Shown here: positions 31,667-41,806 of the stretch, piece by piece
How the letters are laid out: each line of letters starts with the position of its first letter
Position numbering within the stretch: position 1 is the first letter of the stretch
NCBI GenBank assembly: GCA_900473745.1
Contig: UCMW01000025.1
Coordinates: 1 to 54,421, forward strand
DNA: 54,421 nt
Source: Hyphomicrobiales bacterium
GTDB lineage: Bacteria > Pseudomonadota > Alphaproteobacteria > Rhizobiales > Rhizobiaceae
Direction: 5' to 3'
Position numbers and translations under genes: made by a program
The notes under the pieces: model-generated
Databases searched by the model: none
Told to the model about the DNA's origin: nothing
What the model saw: the letters and a program-made list of their open reading frames with translations, nothing else

Positions 31667-33943
31667 TCAAGCCTTGGCGGCCTTTCGATCAGCTGTGGGC
31701 AACAGGACCTGCCTACCAATCGCCGAGATGGCGTCTACCGCCGGCTGTGGACGGTGGAAGAGATAGCCTTGGGCCGTGGCGCACCCGATGCTCGTCAGGA
31801 AGTCGGCTTGTTCCTGCGTCTCAACGCCCTCGGCCACAACGTCAACTCCCAGACTTGAACCGATGTCCACAATCGCCTTTACAAGTCCTGTGGCTCCAGC
31901 GCGTGTCGACAATCGAGCAACAAACGACTTGTCAATCTTGATGACGGACAGAGGAAAATCCAGGAGGTGCGTGAGCGACGCAAAGCCGGTCCCAAAGTCG
32001 TCGAGCGCAACTCGAACGCCAGCATGCCGAAGGTTTTCGCAGACCTTGCTGATGACATCGGCACCACCTGCAAGAAAGACATCCTCTGTTACCTCGATTT
32101 CGAGATGGTGTGGAGCGAGCCCCCTCAAGCTCAAACCCTGCAAAAGTCGACCGGTGAAGGTCGGATCTCGAAGCTGGGCTTGACCAACGTTGATTGCAAT
32201 TGACCCGAAATCGTAACCAAGCTCCTTCCATGCGGCCGCTTGATCCAGGGCAGACTTCAGGACGAACGCACCGATCTCAAGAGAAAGCCGTGTATCCTCG
32301 AGCGCAGGGCTGAATGTGCCAGGCGCGCGGACCCCTTCGGCACTGTTCCAACGAAGCAAGGCCTCAAATCCCGCGACCCTATTCGTATCCAGGCATATTT
32401 TGGCCTGATAATACAGTTCGAGCTGGCCAGCCTTTAGAGCATGTTCGATCTCATCGATGCTTTGGACTTTCCAGTCCGCCAGAGCTTTCATTAGCGGATC
32501 GAAGAACGCATACCGGTTTCGACCGTCAGCTTTAGCGGTGTAAAGGGCAAGATCTGCTTGGCCCATAAGCTCGGCTTCATCGAACGCACCACCCTTTTCG
32601 TGTTCGGCGATCCCAATTGAAGTACCGCAGCGAAACGATACCCCATTGAAGGTCAGCGGTGTGGAAGCGATCTTCAAGATCTGAGCAGCGATACGCTCAA
32701 GTGCTGGACGATCAAAAGCACCCTCGACAACGACAGCAAATTCGTCGCCACCAATCCTGGCGACAAGTCGGCCTTTGCCACGGATCACTTGAAGTCGACT
32801 GGCAATCTCCCGCAAGCATTGGTCGCCGGCTGCATGACCATGGGTGTCGTTGATGTCCTTGAAACCATCGAGATCCAGCAGGATCAACGATACCGGGTTT
32901 TTGCGGCGTTTCACCTCAGCGAGACGCGCCATAAGTTGTGCTCGATTACGCAGACCTGTCAGCGGGTCGCGTTCTGCCAGGCGCTTGATTTCCTCCAGCG
33001 CAAGCTTCTCTTCGGTAATGTCCTGTTTCATCCCGAAGCGCCGCACCGCCACTCCGTTACGCAATTCGACTTGACCAGCGACCCGTACCCACCGTCTGTT
33101 GCCTTTCGATGTGATCATCTGCCCCTCGAAGAGGTAGGACTGATTGGTCTCTTGAGACCGTGTCACATGCACCATAAGGCGGCGAAAATCGTCAGGCGGA
33201 TAGAATTGCTTTAGGGAAGATGTCGATGGCTTGAAGTTTCTTCCAACTTCATGGAGCGCGTACATCCCATCGCTCCAGAGCAGGTCTCCGGTGGAGCAGT
33301 CGATTTCCCATGCTCCGATTTTGGCCAAATCAGATGCGCAATCGACCAAGCGTTTTTGCGTTGCTAACTCTTGTCGCTGTTTCTCCACGATCTCTGACGT
33401 TTGTGCCAGCTCCAAGGAAATGTCCCGCAAGGCACCGGCGGTGCGATACTGGTTCAGAAGCGCTGCCGTCGTTGCCCCAAGCATGCGCAACTGCTCGAGC
33501 TCTTGGGCGTTCATTACCCGAGGGACTTGATCGATTATACAAAGGCTACCGGCCATCAGGCCATCCTGCATCTCCAAGGGGCAACCCGCGTAGAAACGGA
33601 TATGCGGCGGGGCGGTCACCAAGGCATTGCGGCAGAAGCGCTCGTCGTCATGAGCATCCTCTACAACCAGCAACTCTCGCGATAAAATTGTATAATTGCA
33701 AAAGGCATGCTCACGCGCAGTTTCACGCTCTTCAAGGCCACGCCGCGCCTTGAACCATTGCCTGCCTTCATCAACGAGCGAGATGAGGACAATCGGGACA
33801 CGAAACATGGACTTGGCCAGTTCCACGATCTGTTCAAACGCCGGATCGATGCCTGTGTCCAATACCTGAAGCTGCCGAAGGCAATGCAGTCGGCCAAGCT
33901 CGTTACCAGGCATTGGATAGTTCTGACGGGTCATTTCGGTCAT
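31667..33943 (-). CDS. GAF-PAS-GGDEF-EAL dual c-di-GMP protein
   Basis: A 758-residue protein starting at 33943 (MTEMTRQNY); a TTG 15 bases earlier is less likely. It has an N-terminal GAF domain (about 20-165), a short coiled segment, a PAS domain with PAC (about 195-315), a GGDEF domain with intact RIGGDEF and an EAL domain with intact EALLRW, INVGQ, EVTED, DDFGTGFASL, EGVETQEQ and QGYLFHRP. No RxxD inhibitory site precedes GGDEF. Both activities look possible; often the GGDEF half serves as a GTP sensor. No membrane helices. Confidence 0.94.
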   Translation of the reverse strand: MTEMTRQNYPMPGNELGRLHCLRQLQVLDTGIDPAFEQIVELAKSMFRVPIVLISLVDEGRQWFKARRGLEERETAREHAFCNYTILSRELLVVEDAHDDERFCRNALVTAPPHIRFYAGCPLEMQDGLMAGSLCIIDQVPRVMNAQELEQLRMLGATTAALLNQYRTAGALRDISLELAQTSEIVEKQRQELATQKRLVDCASDLAKIGAWEIDCSTGDLLWSDGMYALHEVGRNFKPSTSSLKQFYPPDDFRRLMVHVTRSQETNQSYLFEGQMITSKGNRRWVRVAGQVELRNGVAVRRFGMKQDITEEKLALEEIKRLAERDPLTGLRNRAQLMARLAEVKRRKNPVSLILLDLDGFKDINDTHGHAAGDQCLREIASRLQVIRGKGRLVARIGGDEFAVVVEGAFDRPALERIAAQILKIASTPLTFNGVSFRCGTSIGIAEHEKGGAFDEAELMGQADLALYTAKADGRNRYAFFDPLMKALADWKVQSIDEIEHALKAGQLELYYQAKICLDTNRVAGFEALLRWNSAEGVRAPGTFSPALEDTRLSLEIGAFVLKSALDQAAAWKELGYDFGSIAINVGQAQLRDPTFTGRLLQGLSLRGLAPHHLEIEVTEDVFLAGGADVISKVCENLRHAGVRVALDDFGTGFASLTHLLDFPLSVIKIDKSFVARLSTRAGATGLVKAIVDIGSSLGVDVVAEGVETQEQADFLTSIGCATAQGYLFHRPQPAVDAISAIGRQVLLPTADRKAAKA

Positions 33944-34135
33944 GCAAGAGCCCCACAAGCATAAGGAACAACCTGTCTATCAGGTTTTTCTTAATCTTTA
34001 TTGTGCAAATCGACAGGGGTCGGTTGCTAAAATCCTATGTGCTTCATTAGCGCATCTCTAAAGCTTCGGTGCAAAGCTCGTGGCAATCACAGGCGAAACG
34101 CCGGTCAACGCATAATCCACGGAGCTCCGACGCCG

Positions 34136-35125
34136 ATGCCAAAGTTCAACCGCGCATTTTCTGTCTGTCTGTCGGTAGCTGTCGCAGCTGCACCACTTTG
34201 TTTTGACCCGACATCAACCAGTTTTGCGGTATCCGAATTGTCGGCCAAAGAGGGTAAGGGTGGCGGAAGCGGCGGTGGCAATGGCGGCGGGAACGGTGGC
34301 GGCGGGAACAGTGGCGGCAAAAGCAGCGGTAGCGGTGGCCAATCGAACGGCAAGTCGAGCGGAAAAAGCACCACCAAATCGAGCGAGCGCGTCTCTTCCA
34401 GAACAATCGGGAGTGGTCGTTCCGCCGCTTCAAAGCCGGCTCGTGCAAAATCAGATCCACTGACAGAGGCTTTAACAAACCTCACTGCTTCCTCCAAGCA
34501 GACAAAGCAGACGAGACAGACAAGGCAGAAGGCCGCAAAGCCGCACAAGACGTCGACCGCGACCCTATCCGCAAACGCTATACCTAAAGAAAAGCCGCAA
34601 CGTCCGCTGCAGTCGAGCCTTCAGGGGCTCAATTCGCTGAACCGCAGTTACAAGGCTTTGATGAAGACATCAGACCCACGCATGGCCGCGATCCGCGATT
34701 TTGCCGTCGCCTATGCCACTTATGAGCTGGCCAGTGGCGTCGATACCGTACCGACCGATCTAGCCTTGGGCGACGATGCTCTGCGTGCCGCCCTGGAAGC
34801 TGCTGCCAATCCGGGCGTGGTCGTTGATGACCGCATGCTAGACTGGGCAAAGTCCACGCTCGGGGTCGGCTCTGCAATTGGCAAGATCGACGAGATCCGC
34901 GACGAACTTGCATCCTTGGCGCAAGTGCCGACAGACGGCGCCATCGGCGAGGATACGCAAGAGGATACAGTGAACGATGCTGTAACTGACGAAGCAGCCG
35001 GCGGCAACATCGACGATGGAGACACGACGCCAGGCGAAGTGGATCCCGACGCCTCAGGAGGCGCAGTCGTGGCACCAACAGAACTCGCTGGAACGCAGCC
35101 AACTACGGCGCCGGTCGCTGACTGA
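34136..35125 (+). CDS. Secreted Gly/Ser-rich hypothetical protein
   Basis: A 329-residue protein starting at 34136 (MPKFNRAFSVCLSVAVAAAP), with GGAG upstream. The first 33 or so residues are a signal peptide (cleavage near TSFA). A Gly/Ser/Lys/Asn low-complexity stretch follows (about 40-80), then basic Lys/Gln/Thr repeats (KQTKQTRQTRQK), a helical domain of about 100 residues (SSLQGLNSLNRSYKALMKTSDPRMAAIRDFAVAYATYEL), and an acidic tail. No family recognised; the composition suggests an envelope or matrix protein. It lies among c-di-GMP genes, which often control such proteins. Confidence 0.7.
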   Translation: MPKFNRAFSVCLSVAVAAAPLCFDPTSTSFAVSELSAKEGKGGGSGGGNGGGNGGGGNSGGKSSGSGGQSNGKSSGKSTTKSSERVSSRTIGSGRSAASKPARAKSDPLTEALTNLTASSKQTKQTRQTRQKAAKPHKTSTATLSANAIPKEKPQRPLQSSLQGLNSLNRSYKALMKTSDPRMAAIRDFAVAYATYELASGVDTVPTDLALGDDALRAALEAAANPGVVVDDRMLDWAKSTLGVGSAIGKIDEIRDELASLAQVPTDGAIGEDTQEDTVNDAVTDEAAGGNIDDGDTTPGEVDPDASGGAVVAPTELAGTQPTTAPVAD

Positions 35126-35194
35126 GGAGGTTTCACTCAGACTTAAAGTCAGATCGGGCTCTCATCCCAATGAGGTCCTGGGAGAAAGTACCGC

Positions 35195-35220
35195 GGCCAT
35201 CTCAACGCCGGGAGATGGCC
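35195..35220. terminator. 9-bp inverted repeat between convergent genes
   Basis: GGCCATCTC (35195-35203) pairs with GAGATGGCC (35212-35220) over an eight-base loop. It lies between the Gly/Ser-rich gene and the chemoreceptor gene, which converge. No T tract is seen. Confidence 0.45.
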
Positions 35221-35374
35221 GGGAAAGAAGTGGCGTTGCGAGGAGGGGTTTGTTGCGCCCTGGCTGCAGCCCAATAGCTTTCGCCACGAGCTGCACGCGT
35301 CTCTCGTCGCCCTTCGCTAGCAGCGATGGTCAAATGAAAGGCCAACAACTCCTACTGCAACTTGCCGATCACTC

Positions 35375-37273
35375 TCAGAACTCGCTCCACTGTTCCTTGA
35401 CGGCAAGATTGCCCTGGACGGCCGCTACGCGACGAACCGGTGCCTGCGTGGCGGCGGGACGGCGTTCCATCTGGGCAGTAGCCGTTGCGCGGCCCGACAG
35501 ATTGAACTGACTGACGAGAGAGCGAAGGCGGGTGGCTTCCTGGGCGAGTGCCGCAGAGGCTGCCGTCGACTGTTCTACCATGGCTGCGTTCTGCTGCGTG
35601 GTCTGGTCCATCTGGTTGACGGCCGTGTTGACTTCGGCGAGGCCGGTCGACTGTTCGCGGGCGGAGGTGGCAATTGCGTCCATCAGCTGGTTGATCTGCG
35701 AGACATAGTCGCCGATCGCCTTCAATGCGACACCGGTGTCGCGCACCAGCTTCACGCCGCTTTCGACTTCGGTTGAGGAGTTCTGGATCAGACCCTTGAT
35801 CTCCTTAGCCGCACTGGCCGAACGCTGAGCAAGTTCACGCACTTCCTGGGCAACGACCGCAAAGCCCTTGCCGGCTTCACCGGCACGCGCGGCTTCGACA
35901 CCGGCGTTCAAGGCGAGCAGGTTGGTCTGGAAAGCGATTTCGTCGATCACACCGATGATGTTGGAGATCTGCTGCGAGCTTTCCTCGATCCGACGCATGG
36001 CCTCTTCCGCATTGGAGACGACCTCAGCCGACTTGACTGCATTCTGGTTGGCCAGGATGGCGACCGTCCGGGCTTCGTCAGTGCGCTTCGACGAGGTCGA
36101 AACGTTGACGGTGATTTCATCAAGGGCGGCAGCCGTCTCTTCGAGTGCAGCCGCCTGCTGCTCCGTGCGCTTGGAAAGATCGTTGGCGCCGGAGGAGATC
36201 TCGCGGGTGCCGTTGTCGATATTCTCCACCGATTGCATGACGGAGGACAGCGTCGTGCCCAGCTGCTTCAGCGAAGCGTTGAAATCTTGCCGCAAAGGCT
36301 CGTATTCGGCCGCAAAGGCTTCCTCGAGCTCGAAGGAGACGTCTCCCGCAGCAAGTCGCTGGAGACCAGAGCCGAGTGTTGTCGTGGCAAACCGCAATTT
36401 TTCTGCCTCTTCGGCCGCACGACGACGGCTTTCGGCATCCTGGTGACCTTCACGGACCCGCGCCTCCTCAGCCTGGCGCTCGAGCTCGCGGTTGGCAATG
36501 CCCGCCTGTCTGAAGACTTCGACGGCAGCTGCCATTTCTCCGACTTCGTCAGCACGACCTCCAAACGGAATCTGGCTTGTAAGATCACCGGAGGCAAGAT
36601 TGCGCATCGAGGACGAGATCCGACCGATCGGCCGGGTCACGCCGATGATGGCATAGGCGATACCGACAAAGGCAATCACAAGCGTCACTGCGGCAATACT
36701 GAGCGTCGTGATGAGATTCTTCTGATAGACCACGCCGCTGTCTGATACGGCTTCGTCCGCCTTTGATATGACGTAGGTGACGAGATCATCGACGACAGAG
36801 TTCACCTTTTCGGACTGAGCCTTCATCTTGCCCTTGAACAAGCTCGTGGCGACCAGGGTCTGGCCATCCTGCTTGATGGCGATTAGCTCTTCACCGAGGG
36901 CCTGATAGGCTTCAAATTCTGGCTTGAACGCGCCGATCAGCGAGCGACCCTGCTCGGTGCGAGCACCTGCTTCATAGTCGCTGACCGACTTCTGCACGAT
37001 ACCGGCTGTGTCGTTGATCCCCTTGATCTCAGTTTCGATTTCACCGGGAGTTGCCGCCATGATGAGGCGGGAATAGGCCAAGCGCATCAGGTTGAAATTA
37101 CCCTTCATCTCGCGCGCTATAACCATCCGGGACATCCAGTATTGACCAATGTCCTGCGTATTTTGGTTGAGCTTTGTGAGGCTGTTGTAAGACGTGAAGC
37201 TGAGTGTCAGGACTGCGACGACAATAACACTCAGCATCCCTGTCAGCGCGACTCTGATTGGCAGGCTTTTCAT
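35375..37273 (-). CDS. Methyl-accepting chemotaxis protein with C-terminal tether pentapeptide
   Basis: A 632-residue transmembrane chemoreceptor. TM1 is near residues 10-28 and TM2 near 190-212, enclosing a four-helix-bundle-like periplasmic sensor. A HAMP domain (TRPIGRISSSMRNLASGDLT) and a second linker follow. The signalling hairpin has the conserved tip EIAFQTNLLALNAGVEAARAG. The C-terminus ends QWSEF, a W-x-x-F tether typical for recruiting CheR/CheB. Ligand unknown. No che genes are nearby, so it must couple to a chemotaxis system elsewhere. Confidence 0.95.
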   Translation of the reverse strand: MKSLPIRVALTGMLSVIVVAVLTLSFTSYNSLTKLNQNTQDIGQYWMSRMVIAREMKGNFNLMRLAYSRLIMAATPGEIETEIKGINDTAGIVQKSVSDYEAGARTEQGRSLIGAFKPEFEAYQALGEELIAIKQDGQTLVATSLFKGKMKAQSEKVNSVVDDLVTYVISKADEAVSDSGVVYQKNLITTLSIAAVTLVIAFVGIAYAIIGVTRPIGRISSSMRNLASGDLTSQIPFGGRADEVGEMAAAVEVFRQAGIANRELERQAEEARVREGHQDAESRRRAAEEAEKLRFATTTLGSGLQRLAAGDVSFELEEAFAAEYEPLRQDFNASLKQLGTTLSSVMQSVENIDNGTREISSGANDLSKRTEQQAAALEETAAALDEITVNVSTSSKRTDEARTVAILANQNAVKSAEVVSNAEEAMRRIEESSQQISNIIGVIDEIAFQTNLLALNAGVEAARAGEAGKGFAVVAQEVRELAQRSASAAKEIKGLIQNSSTEVESGVKLVRDTGVALKAIGDYVSQINQLMDAIATSAREQSTGLAEVNTAVNQMDQTTQQNAAMVEQSTAASAALAQEATRLRSLVSQFNLSGRATATAQMERRPAATQAPVRRVAAVQGNLAVKEQWSEF

Positions 37274-37700
37274 AGACGTTCCCCCGCAGATAAAATGACA
37301 TCTGCTAAGATTGGAGTATATTATTTAATATTCGCTTTATTAGAGCATATGACGAAGGATCAGATGATCCGGACGGGTTCCCCGCCCCGGGTCGCGCGAT
37401 TTTCTTCAAGAACATTTATGAGACTGCTGATGCGAGAATGCTCTCATGACATACAAGGACCCGGCACCAGTTCGTTACATCAACGCCCTTTACCGAGCAC
37501 AGTGAGAAAGTCGGAAGAAAATTTGGCCTGGCGTCGTCAATGGCGCGCCACGCGCCGCACAGCGCGGCGCGACATTACAATCTTTACTCTCCGAGTTTAG
37601 AATATTCTAATCGTTCGTTGGCATACTGAGCTTCGACAGCAGTTAACATTTGTGGTCGACGCCCCAGAGCGTTCATCGCAGATAACGTCCGAGATGCACA
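37274..37700. promoter_or_regulatory. Divergent spacer with GC palindrome
   Basis: The 427-base gap separates the divergent chemoreceptor and GGDEF genes. It holds an 8-bp inverted repeat, CGCGCCGC / GCGGCGCG (37551-37558 and 37564-37571), within a very GC-rich patch. The 70 bases just upstream of the chemoreceptor are AT-rich and presumably contain its promoter. No supported gene. Confidence 0.35.
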
Positions 37701-38744
37701 ATGCTAGCAGAAATCTCGATGTTCGCCCTTTCCAGGCAATCCGGCAGTGATGCACTGGCAGAGTATCGACCGCGCATTGGCGCGCTGATCAGCGCTCTCG
37801 GATCCTTTCTTCTCCTCCCATTTGTCCTGGTCCAGGCGACCCAAGGTCGTTGGGGACTGGCTGCGTTATTCAGTGCGGCTGCGGTCATCCTTTTGGTAAA
37901 TGTCTGGGCGGTGAACAAAAAACAAAGGCCGATCTTACCCTTTGGACCGGTTATTGCCGGTCTTGCATTCGCCGTTTGCGCATCAGTTTGGGTGCAAGGA
38001 CACAACGGTCTCTTTTGGGCTTACCCGGTCCTGTTTATTGGCTTTTTCATTCTACCGCGGCGTTCAGCAAATATTGTCGGTTTGGGTCTTCTATTCAGCG
38101 TATCCCTTGTAACGTGGCAATCCCTTGGCTTGGCACTCGCCAGCAGAGTTGCAACAACGCTGTTTTTGAATTTCGTGATGATAAATCTCGTACTCAATGT
38201 TCTAGATCATCTTCACGAAACTCTCTTGCGACACGCGCTACTCGATCCTTTGACCGGAGTACATAATCGTCGGCATTTTCAAAGCGAGATCAACGCAGCC
38301 CTCCAAGCTGACACATCAAAAGGTGCTCTCCTGATCTTCGACATCGACCATTTCAAACGGGTGAACGATGCCTACGGACATAACATCGGTGATCGTGTCC
38401 TGCGGGCAATTGCTGAGCTTGCGCTTTCGTTGAAGGAGCCAAGTGGCGAAGTGTTCCGATTGGGCGGGGAGGAGTTCGCTTATCTGCTGCCAGATGCATC
38501 GCCGGAGACATCGCTTCAGTTTGCCGAAGCTTTGAGATCAAAAATCGAGGCAGCACGCATTTTACCCTGTCCTGACAGTGCCGTCACGGTCAGTATCGGC
38601 ATATCAACAGGCAACGCCACCGCCACAGCCGATACCTGGTTCAAGGAGGCCGACCTGGCCTTGTACGAAGCCAAACGCTTGGGTCGAAATCGCGTTTGTG
38701 TATATGAAGCTCTGCTTGTGCCTGTCGCGTCAGCGCGTGCTTAG
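37701..38744 (+). CDS. Membrane GGDEF diguanylate cyclase
   Basis: A 347-residue protein. Six or so hydrophobic segments lie in the first 175 residues (for example LISALGSFLLLPFVLV and WAYPVLFIGFFIL), followed by a GGDEF domain. The start of that domain is DPLTGVHNRRHF, metal site FDIDHFKRVNDAYGH, and active site RLGGEEF (about 253-259). Catalytically intact; the RxxD inhibitory site is absent. It would make c-di-GMP in response to an unknown membrane cue. The start could instead be at 37719 (MFALSRQ). Confidence 0.92.
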   Translation: MLAEISMFALSRQSGSDALAEYRPRIGALISALGSFLLLPFVLVQATQGRWGLAALFSAAAVILLVNVWAVNKKQRPILPFGPVIAGLAFAVCASVWVQGHNGLFWAYPVLFIGFFILPRRSANIVGLGLLFSVSLVTWQSLGLALASRVATTLFLNFVMINLVLNVLDHLHETLLRHALLDPLTGVHNRRHFQSEINAALQADTSKGALLIFDIDHFKRVNDAYGHNIGDRVLRAIAELALSLKEPSGEVFRLGGEEFAYLLPDASPETSLQFAEALRSKIEAARILPCPDSAVTVSIGISTGNATATADTWFKEADLALYEAKRLGRNRVCVYEALLVPVASARA

Positions 38745-39125
38745 CGACAAGCGCAGATTCCTTGTCAGAATAGGCGCAATTCAGCAGCTATCCTAAATAG
38801 GTGCAGATGACCTTTTTCCGGACGGGAGGTCACAAGGGCCCGCCCTGTTTCTTGAGGGTAAAAAGGGCCGGCGGATCAGGCCCCCCGGAGCGCGATTATC
38901 GCCCCCAATGATCATCGGCTAAAAGCATCAATTGTCGGATCAGTTTAGCGGCAGGAGCTGTTGTCCCGTTTTCGCTCGCCCACAAGGAGACACTCGTAGA
39001 CGGATCTATCAGCCCCTTATGTTTCAGAAATGCAGCTCGAGCCAAACCAGAAACAGGAAGCGGTCTGGATGCGCAGGGGCTGATCGCTTATTCGTGCACG
39101 AGCGCGTCTTGCATCCGTGTAACCG
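38745..39125. other. Gene-free stretch between DGC and ArsR genes
   Basis: Convergent-gene spacer of 381 bases. It contains several G/C runs (around 38835-38905) that could fold, but no clean terminator. No coding frame with support. Confidence 0.3.
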
Positions 39126-39446
39126 TTATGCGCTCAGATCAAGCAGGTTTAGAAGCTCACCTACAAGATTGTCATCGCAGCTGTAGAAGATCGTCTGCTT
39201 GTGACGTCGGACAGTAACAAGCTTGGCATGACGCAGCTTTGACAGGTGTTGCGAAAGAGCGGATTGACTAATCCGCAGGTCAGCCGCGAGTTCGTTCACC
39301 GACCACTCACGTTCACTGAGCCGTATCAAAACACCCAACCGAACCACGTTGGACAAGCTGGAGAATACATCTGCCGCCTTGTCCAACGTCATGGAAGTGG
39401 TAACTCGGAACGAGTTCGAATTTAGTTCAGTCATAGAAGCTTGCAT
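39126..39446 (-). CDS. ArsR-family transcriptional regulator
   Basis: A 106-residue winged-helix repressor-like protein: FSSLSNVVRLGVLIRLSEREWSVNELAADLRISQSALSQHLSKLRHAKLVTVRRHKQTIFYS. Only one cysteine (C92, in YSCDD) is present and the metal-binding CxC of ArsR/SmtB is missing, so it is not an obvious metal sensor; it resembles the BigR/NolR-like group. NolR-like regulators are common in rhizobia, but I cannot claim orthology. No obvious target beside it. Confidence 0.9.
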   Translation of the reverse strand: MQASMTELNSNSFRVTTSMTLDKAADVFSSLSNVVRLGVLIRLSEREWSVNELAADLRISQSALSQHLSKLRHAKLVTVRRHKQTIFYSCDDNLVGELLNLLDLSA

Positions 39447-39830
39447 TCACCCATCCTCACGCGTGATCTAATCTATGAAAATATTTGGAAGTTTTGGTAA
39501 AGAATTTCTTAACCAGATTGCCGCTGCACGGATTCGTGACCGGTAATAGACCGACACAAGAAACAGACAAAATTGACTTTTGTCAGGAAATCAACAGCTT
39601 GTCTGCGTCATTTACCATTTACTAACGTAAGATATTTATTATCTTTTATATTCGAAGCGACGGGTATTTCGGGCTCAGTGCTCACGATACGCGCACAGGA
39701 TAGTTCCCGATCAAGCCGTCGCCACACGATTTTGTCGCATATATCCCGCCGATCGGCTGGTCATGATGACCAGGGCACAGAAACCTGAATTCAATCGAAA
39801 CAATCTCGGTCCTTGGGAAGGGGCATTACC
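39447..39830. other. Divergent spacer before the PAS chemoreceptor
   Basis: A 384-base AT-rich gap between the divergent ArsR and chemoreceptor genes. It probably holds both promoters. No gene seen; AAGGGG at 39818-39823 is the ribosome site for the ATG at 39831. Confidence 0.35.
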
Positions 39831-41522
39831 ATGCATCTCATGTCGACAAAGCTGGAACGCGTTAAACTCGCGTCGCTTGAGACTATCTCGGCCAACATCA
39901 TGATCGCAGACGAGAAGCTGAACATCCTATACGTCAACGGCGCAACGCGAGCACTGCTTGAGTCGGCCGAGCGAGAAATGCAATTAGAATTGAAGCATTT
40001 TTCTGTGGCTAAGCTCGTCGGCTCTAACATCGATATATTTCATAAGCAGCCGCAGCATCAGCGGAAAATGTTAAGCGCGCTCAAAACGAGACACAATGCG
40101 ACCATTCAGGTGGGCAGCCATGTTTTCGATCTGCTTGTGACGCCGTTGAAGTCTGGCCATAACACAGTTGGTTTTGTGGTGGAGTGGACCGATGCAAAGG
40201 CTCGTATCCAAAACACCGACTTCGGCAATCAGCTAAGAGCAATAAGCCGGGCTCAGGCGGTGATTGAGTTCAAACCCGACGGCCAGATAATCACCGCCAA
40301 TGATCATTTCCTCCACGCCATGGGATACAATCGCGACGAGTTGGTGGGAGAAAATCACCGTATGTTCCTGGCCCAGGGATCAGCCTCCGATCTCGAATAC
40401 GCGACCCTGTGGGAAGATCTGAGAGCAAATAAGCCATTAATTGGCGATATCGTCAGATATGGAAAAGGAGGCCGCCAAGTCCATCTCAACGCTTCCTACA
40501 ATCCCATCACCGATGATGATGGGCGCGTCGTTAAAGTTGTCAAATTTGCCAACGACGTGAGTGACCGGGTGACAGCCGTGCGTGAGATTGCCGATGCCCT
40601 TCAAAAATTAGCAAGTGGTGATCTGAACTCCACGATATCCCGGAAATTTTCGGGGAGTTTCGAGCCGATGAGAAGCAACTTCAACGAAGCTGTTGAACAG
40701 CTTGCGACGGCGCTCGGCGCAGTATCCACGTCCGCAAATGTGATTGAAATGGGTGCGAAGGAAATCGCGCAAGCGTCCAACGATTTGTCCCGCAGGACAG
40801 AGCAACAAGCAGCTGCTCTGGAACAAACGGCTGCAGCACTCGACGAAATCACTGTCAATGTCACAAACGCTTCCAAGGGTGCCGACGAAGCGCGTTCAGC
40901 AACAGAGGAAGCCAGCAATAGTGCCCTTCATTCGTCGCTTGTTGTCACCCAAGCAATCGACGCTATGGCGAGGATTGAGCATTCCTCAAAGCAGATCTCG
41001 AACATTATCAGTGTCATGGACGAAATTGCATTCCAGACCAACCTCTTGGCGTTGAATGCCGGGGTAGAGGCGGCCAGGGCTGGCGAGGCGGGTAAGGGCT
41101 TCGCGGTTGTGGCACAAGAGGTGCGCGAGCTCGCCCAACGATCTGCAAAAGCGGCCAAAGAGATCAATCAATTGATCATGAGCTCTTCGGAAGAGGTCAA
41201 GAACGGTGTCAACCTAGTGGCCGAGACTGGCACCGCTTTGGAAGGCATTCAAAGGAACGTCGCGAGCGTCGCCAAGCATATGATCGCGATTGCCGGTTCT
41301 GCAAAGGAACAGGCCATAGGCCTCTCCGAAGTGAACGCGGCCGTCAATCAGTTAGACCAAGTCACGCAGCAAAACGCGGCTATGGTCGAAGAATCGACGG
41401 CAGCGAGCAACTCATTGCTGCACGAGACGGAGGGCTTACGGAGGTCGCTTGCGCGTTTCGCAGTGGAGGTTCCCAAGCCTGCAGTAGGACGCACAACGCA
41501 TCTGTCACGCGCAGCCGTTTAG
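39831..41522 (+). CDS. Cytoplasmic PAS-PAS chemoreceptor
   Basis: A 563-residue methyl-accepting protein without transmembrane helices. Two PAS domains lie at about 15-125 and 130-250 (AVIEFKPDGQIITANDHFLHAMGYNRDELVGENHRMF is a typical PAS start). A HAMP-like linker (ALQKLASGDLNSTISRKF) and the signalling domain with the conserved tip EIAFQTNLLALNAGVEAARAG follow. The layout matches Aer-like or soluble energy/redox receptors. No C-terminal tether. The ATG at 39831 is favoured over a TTG six codons upstream by its AAGGGG site. Confidence 0.93.
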   Translation: MHLMSTKLERVKLASLETISANIMIADEKLNILYVNGATRALLESAEREMQLELKHFSVAKLVGSNIDIFHKQPQHQRKMLSALKTRHNATIQVGSHVFDLLVTPLKSGHNTVGFVVEWTDAKARIQNTDFGNQLRAISRAQAVIEFKPDGQIITANDHFLHAMGYNRDELVGENHRMFLAQGSASDLEYATLWEDLRANKPLIGDIVRYGKGGRQVHLNASYNPITDDDGRVVKVVKFANDVSDRVTAVREIADALQKLASGDLNSTISRKFSGSFEPMRSNFNEAVEQLATALGAVSTSANVIEMGAKEIAQASNDLSRRTEQQAAALEQTAAALDEITVNVTNASKGADEARSATEEASNSALHSSLVVTQAIDAMARIEHSSKQISNIISVMDEIAFQTNLLALNAGVEAARAGEAGKGFAVVAQEVRELAQRSAKAAKEINQLIMSSSEEVKNGVNLVAETGTALEGIQRNVASVAKHMIAIAGSAKEQAIGLSEVNAAVNQLDQVTQQNAAMVEESTAASNSLLHETEGLRRSLARFAVEVPKPAVGRTTHLSRAAV

Positions 41523-41806
41523 AAGACCGTAAGCAGGCGCAGAGTCCCTTCTGCGCCTGCTTATCGTTCGATAGCGAATGCCGTGAAGCAACTCGGCCAT
41601 CATATGCTTTCGAGGATGCTTCTGCGTTTGATCGCTGTCAGGCATATTTCATCGCTGTGGGAAAGAATTCCCGAGGGTACGGATGGGCTGACGCGGAGCT
41701 GAGGCAAATGGAGTAGGACTTGTCTCCGCTCTCTTACAGAGCTTTGTCCTCGTGGCGATCTATAGGTCAAACCGCGGTATTTCAGCGAAGATGAGCCGAC
41801 CCGTGG

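Noticed and set aside
37142..37600. A 152-codon plus-strand frame crossing the chemoreceptor start.
   Set aside because: It overlaps the intact chemoreceptor N-terminus on the other strand and has no homology-like features.
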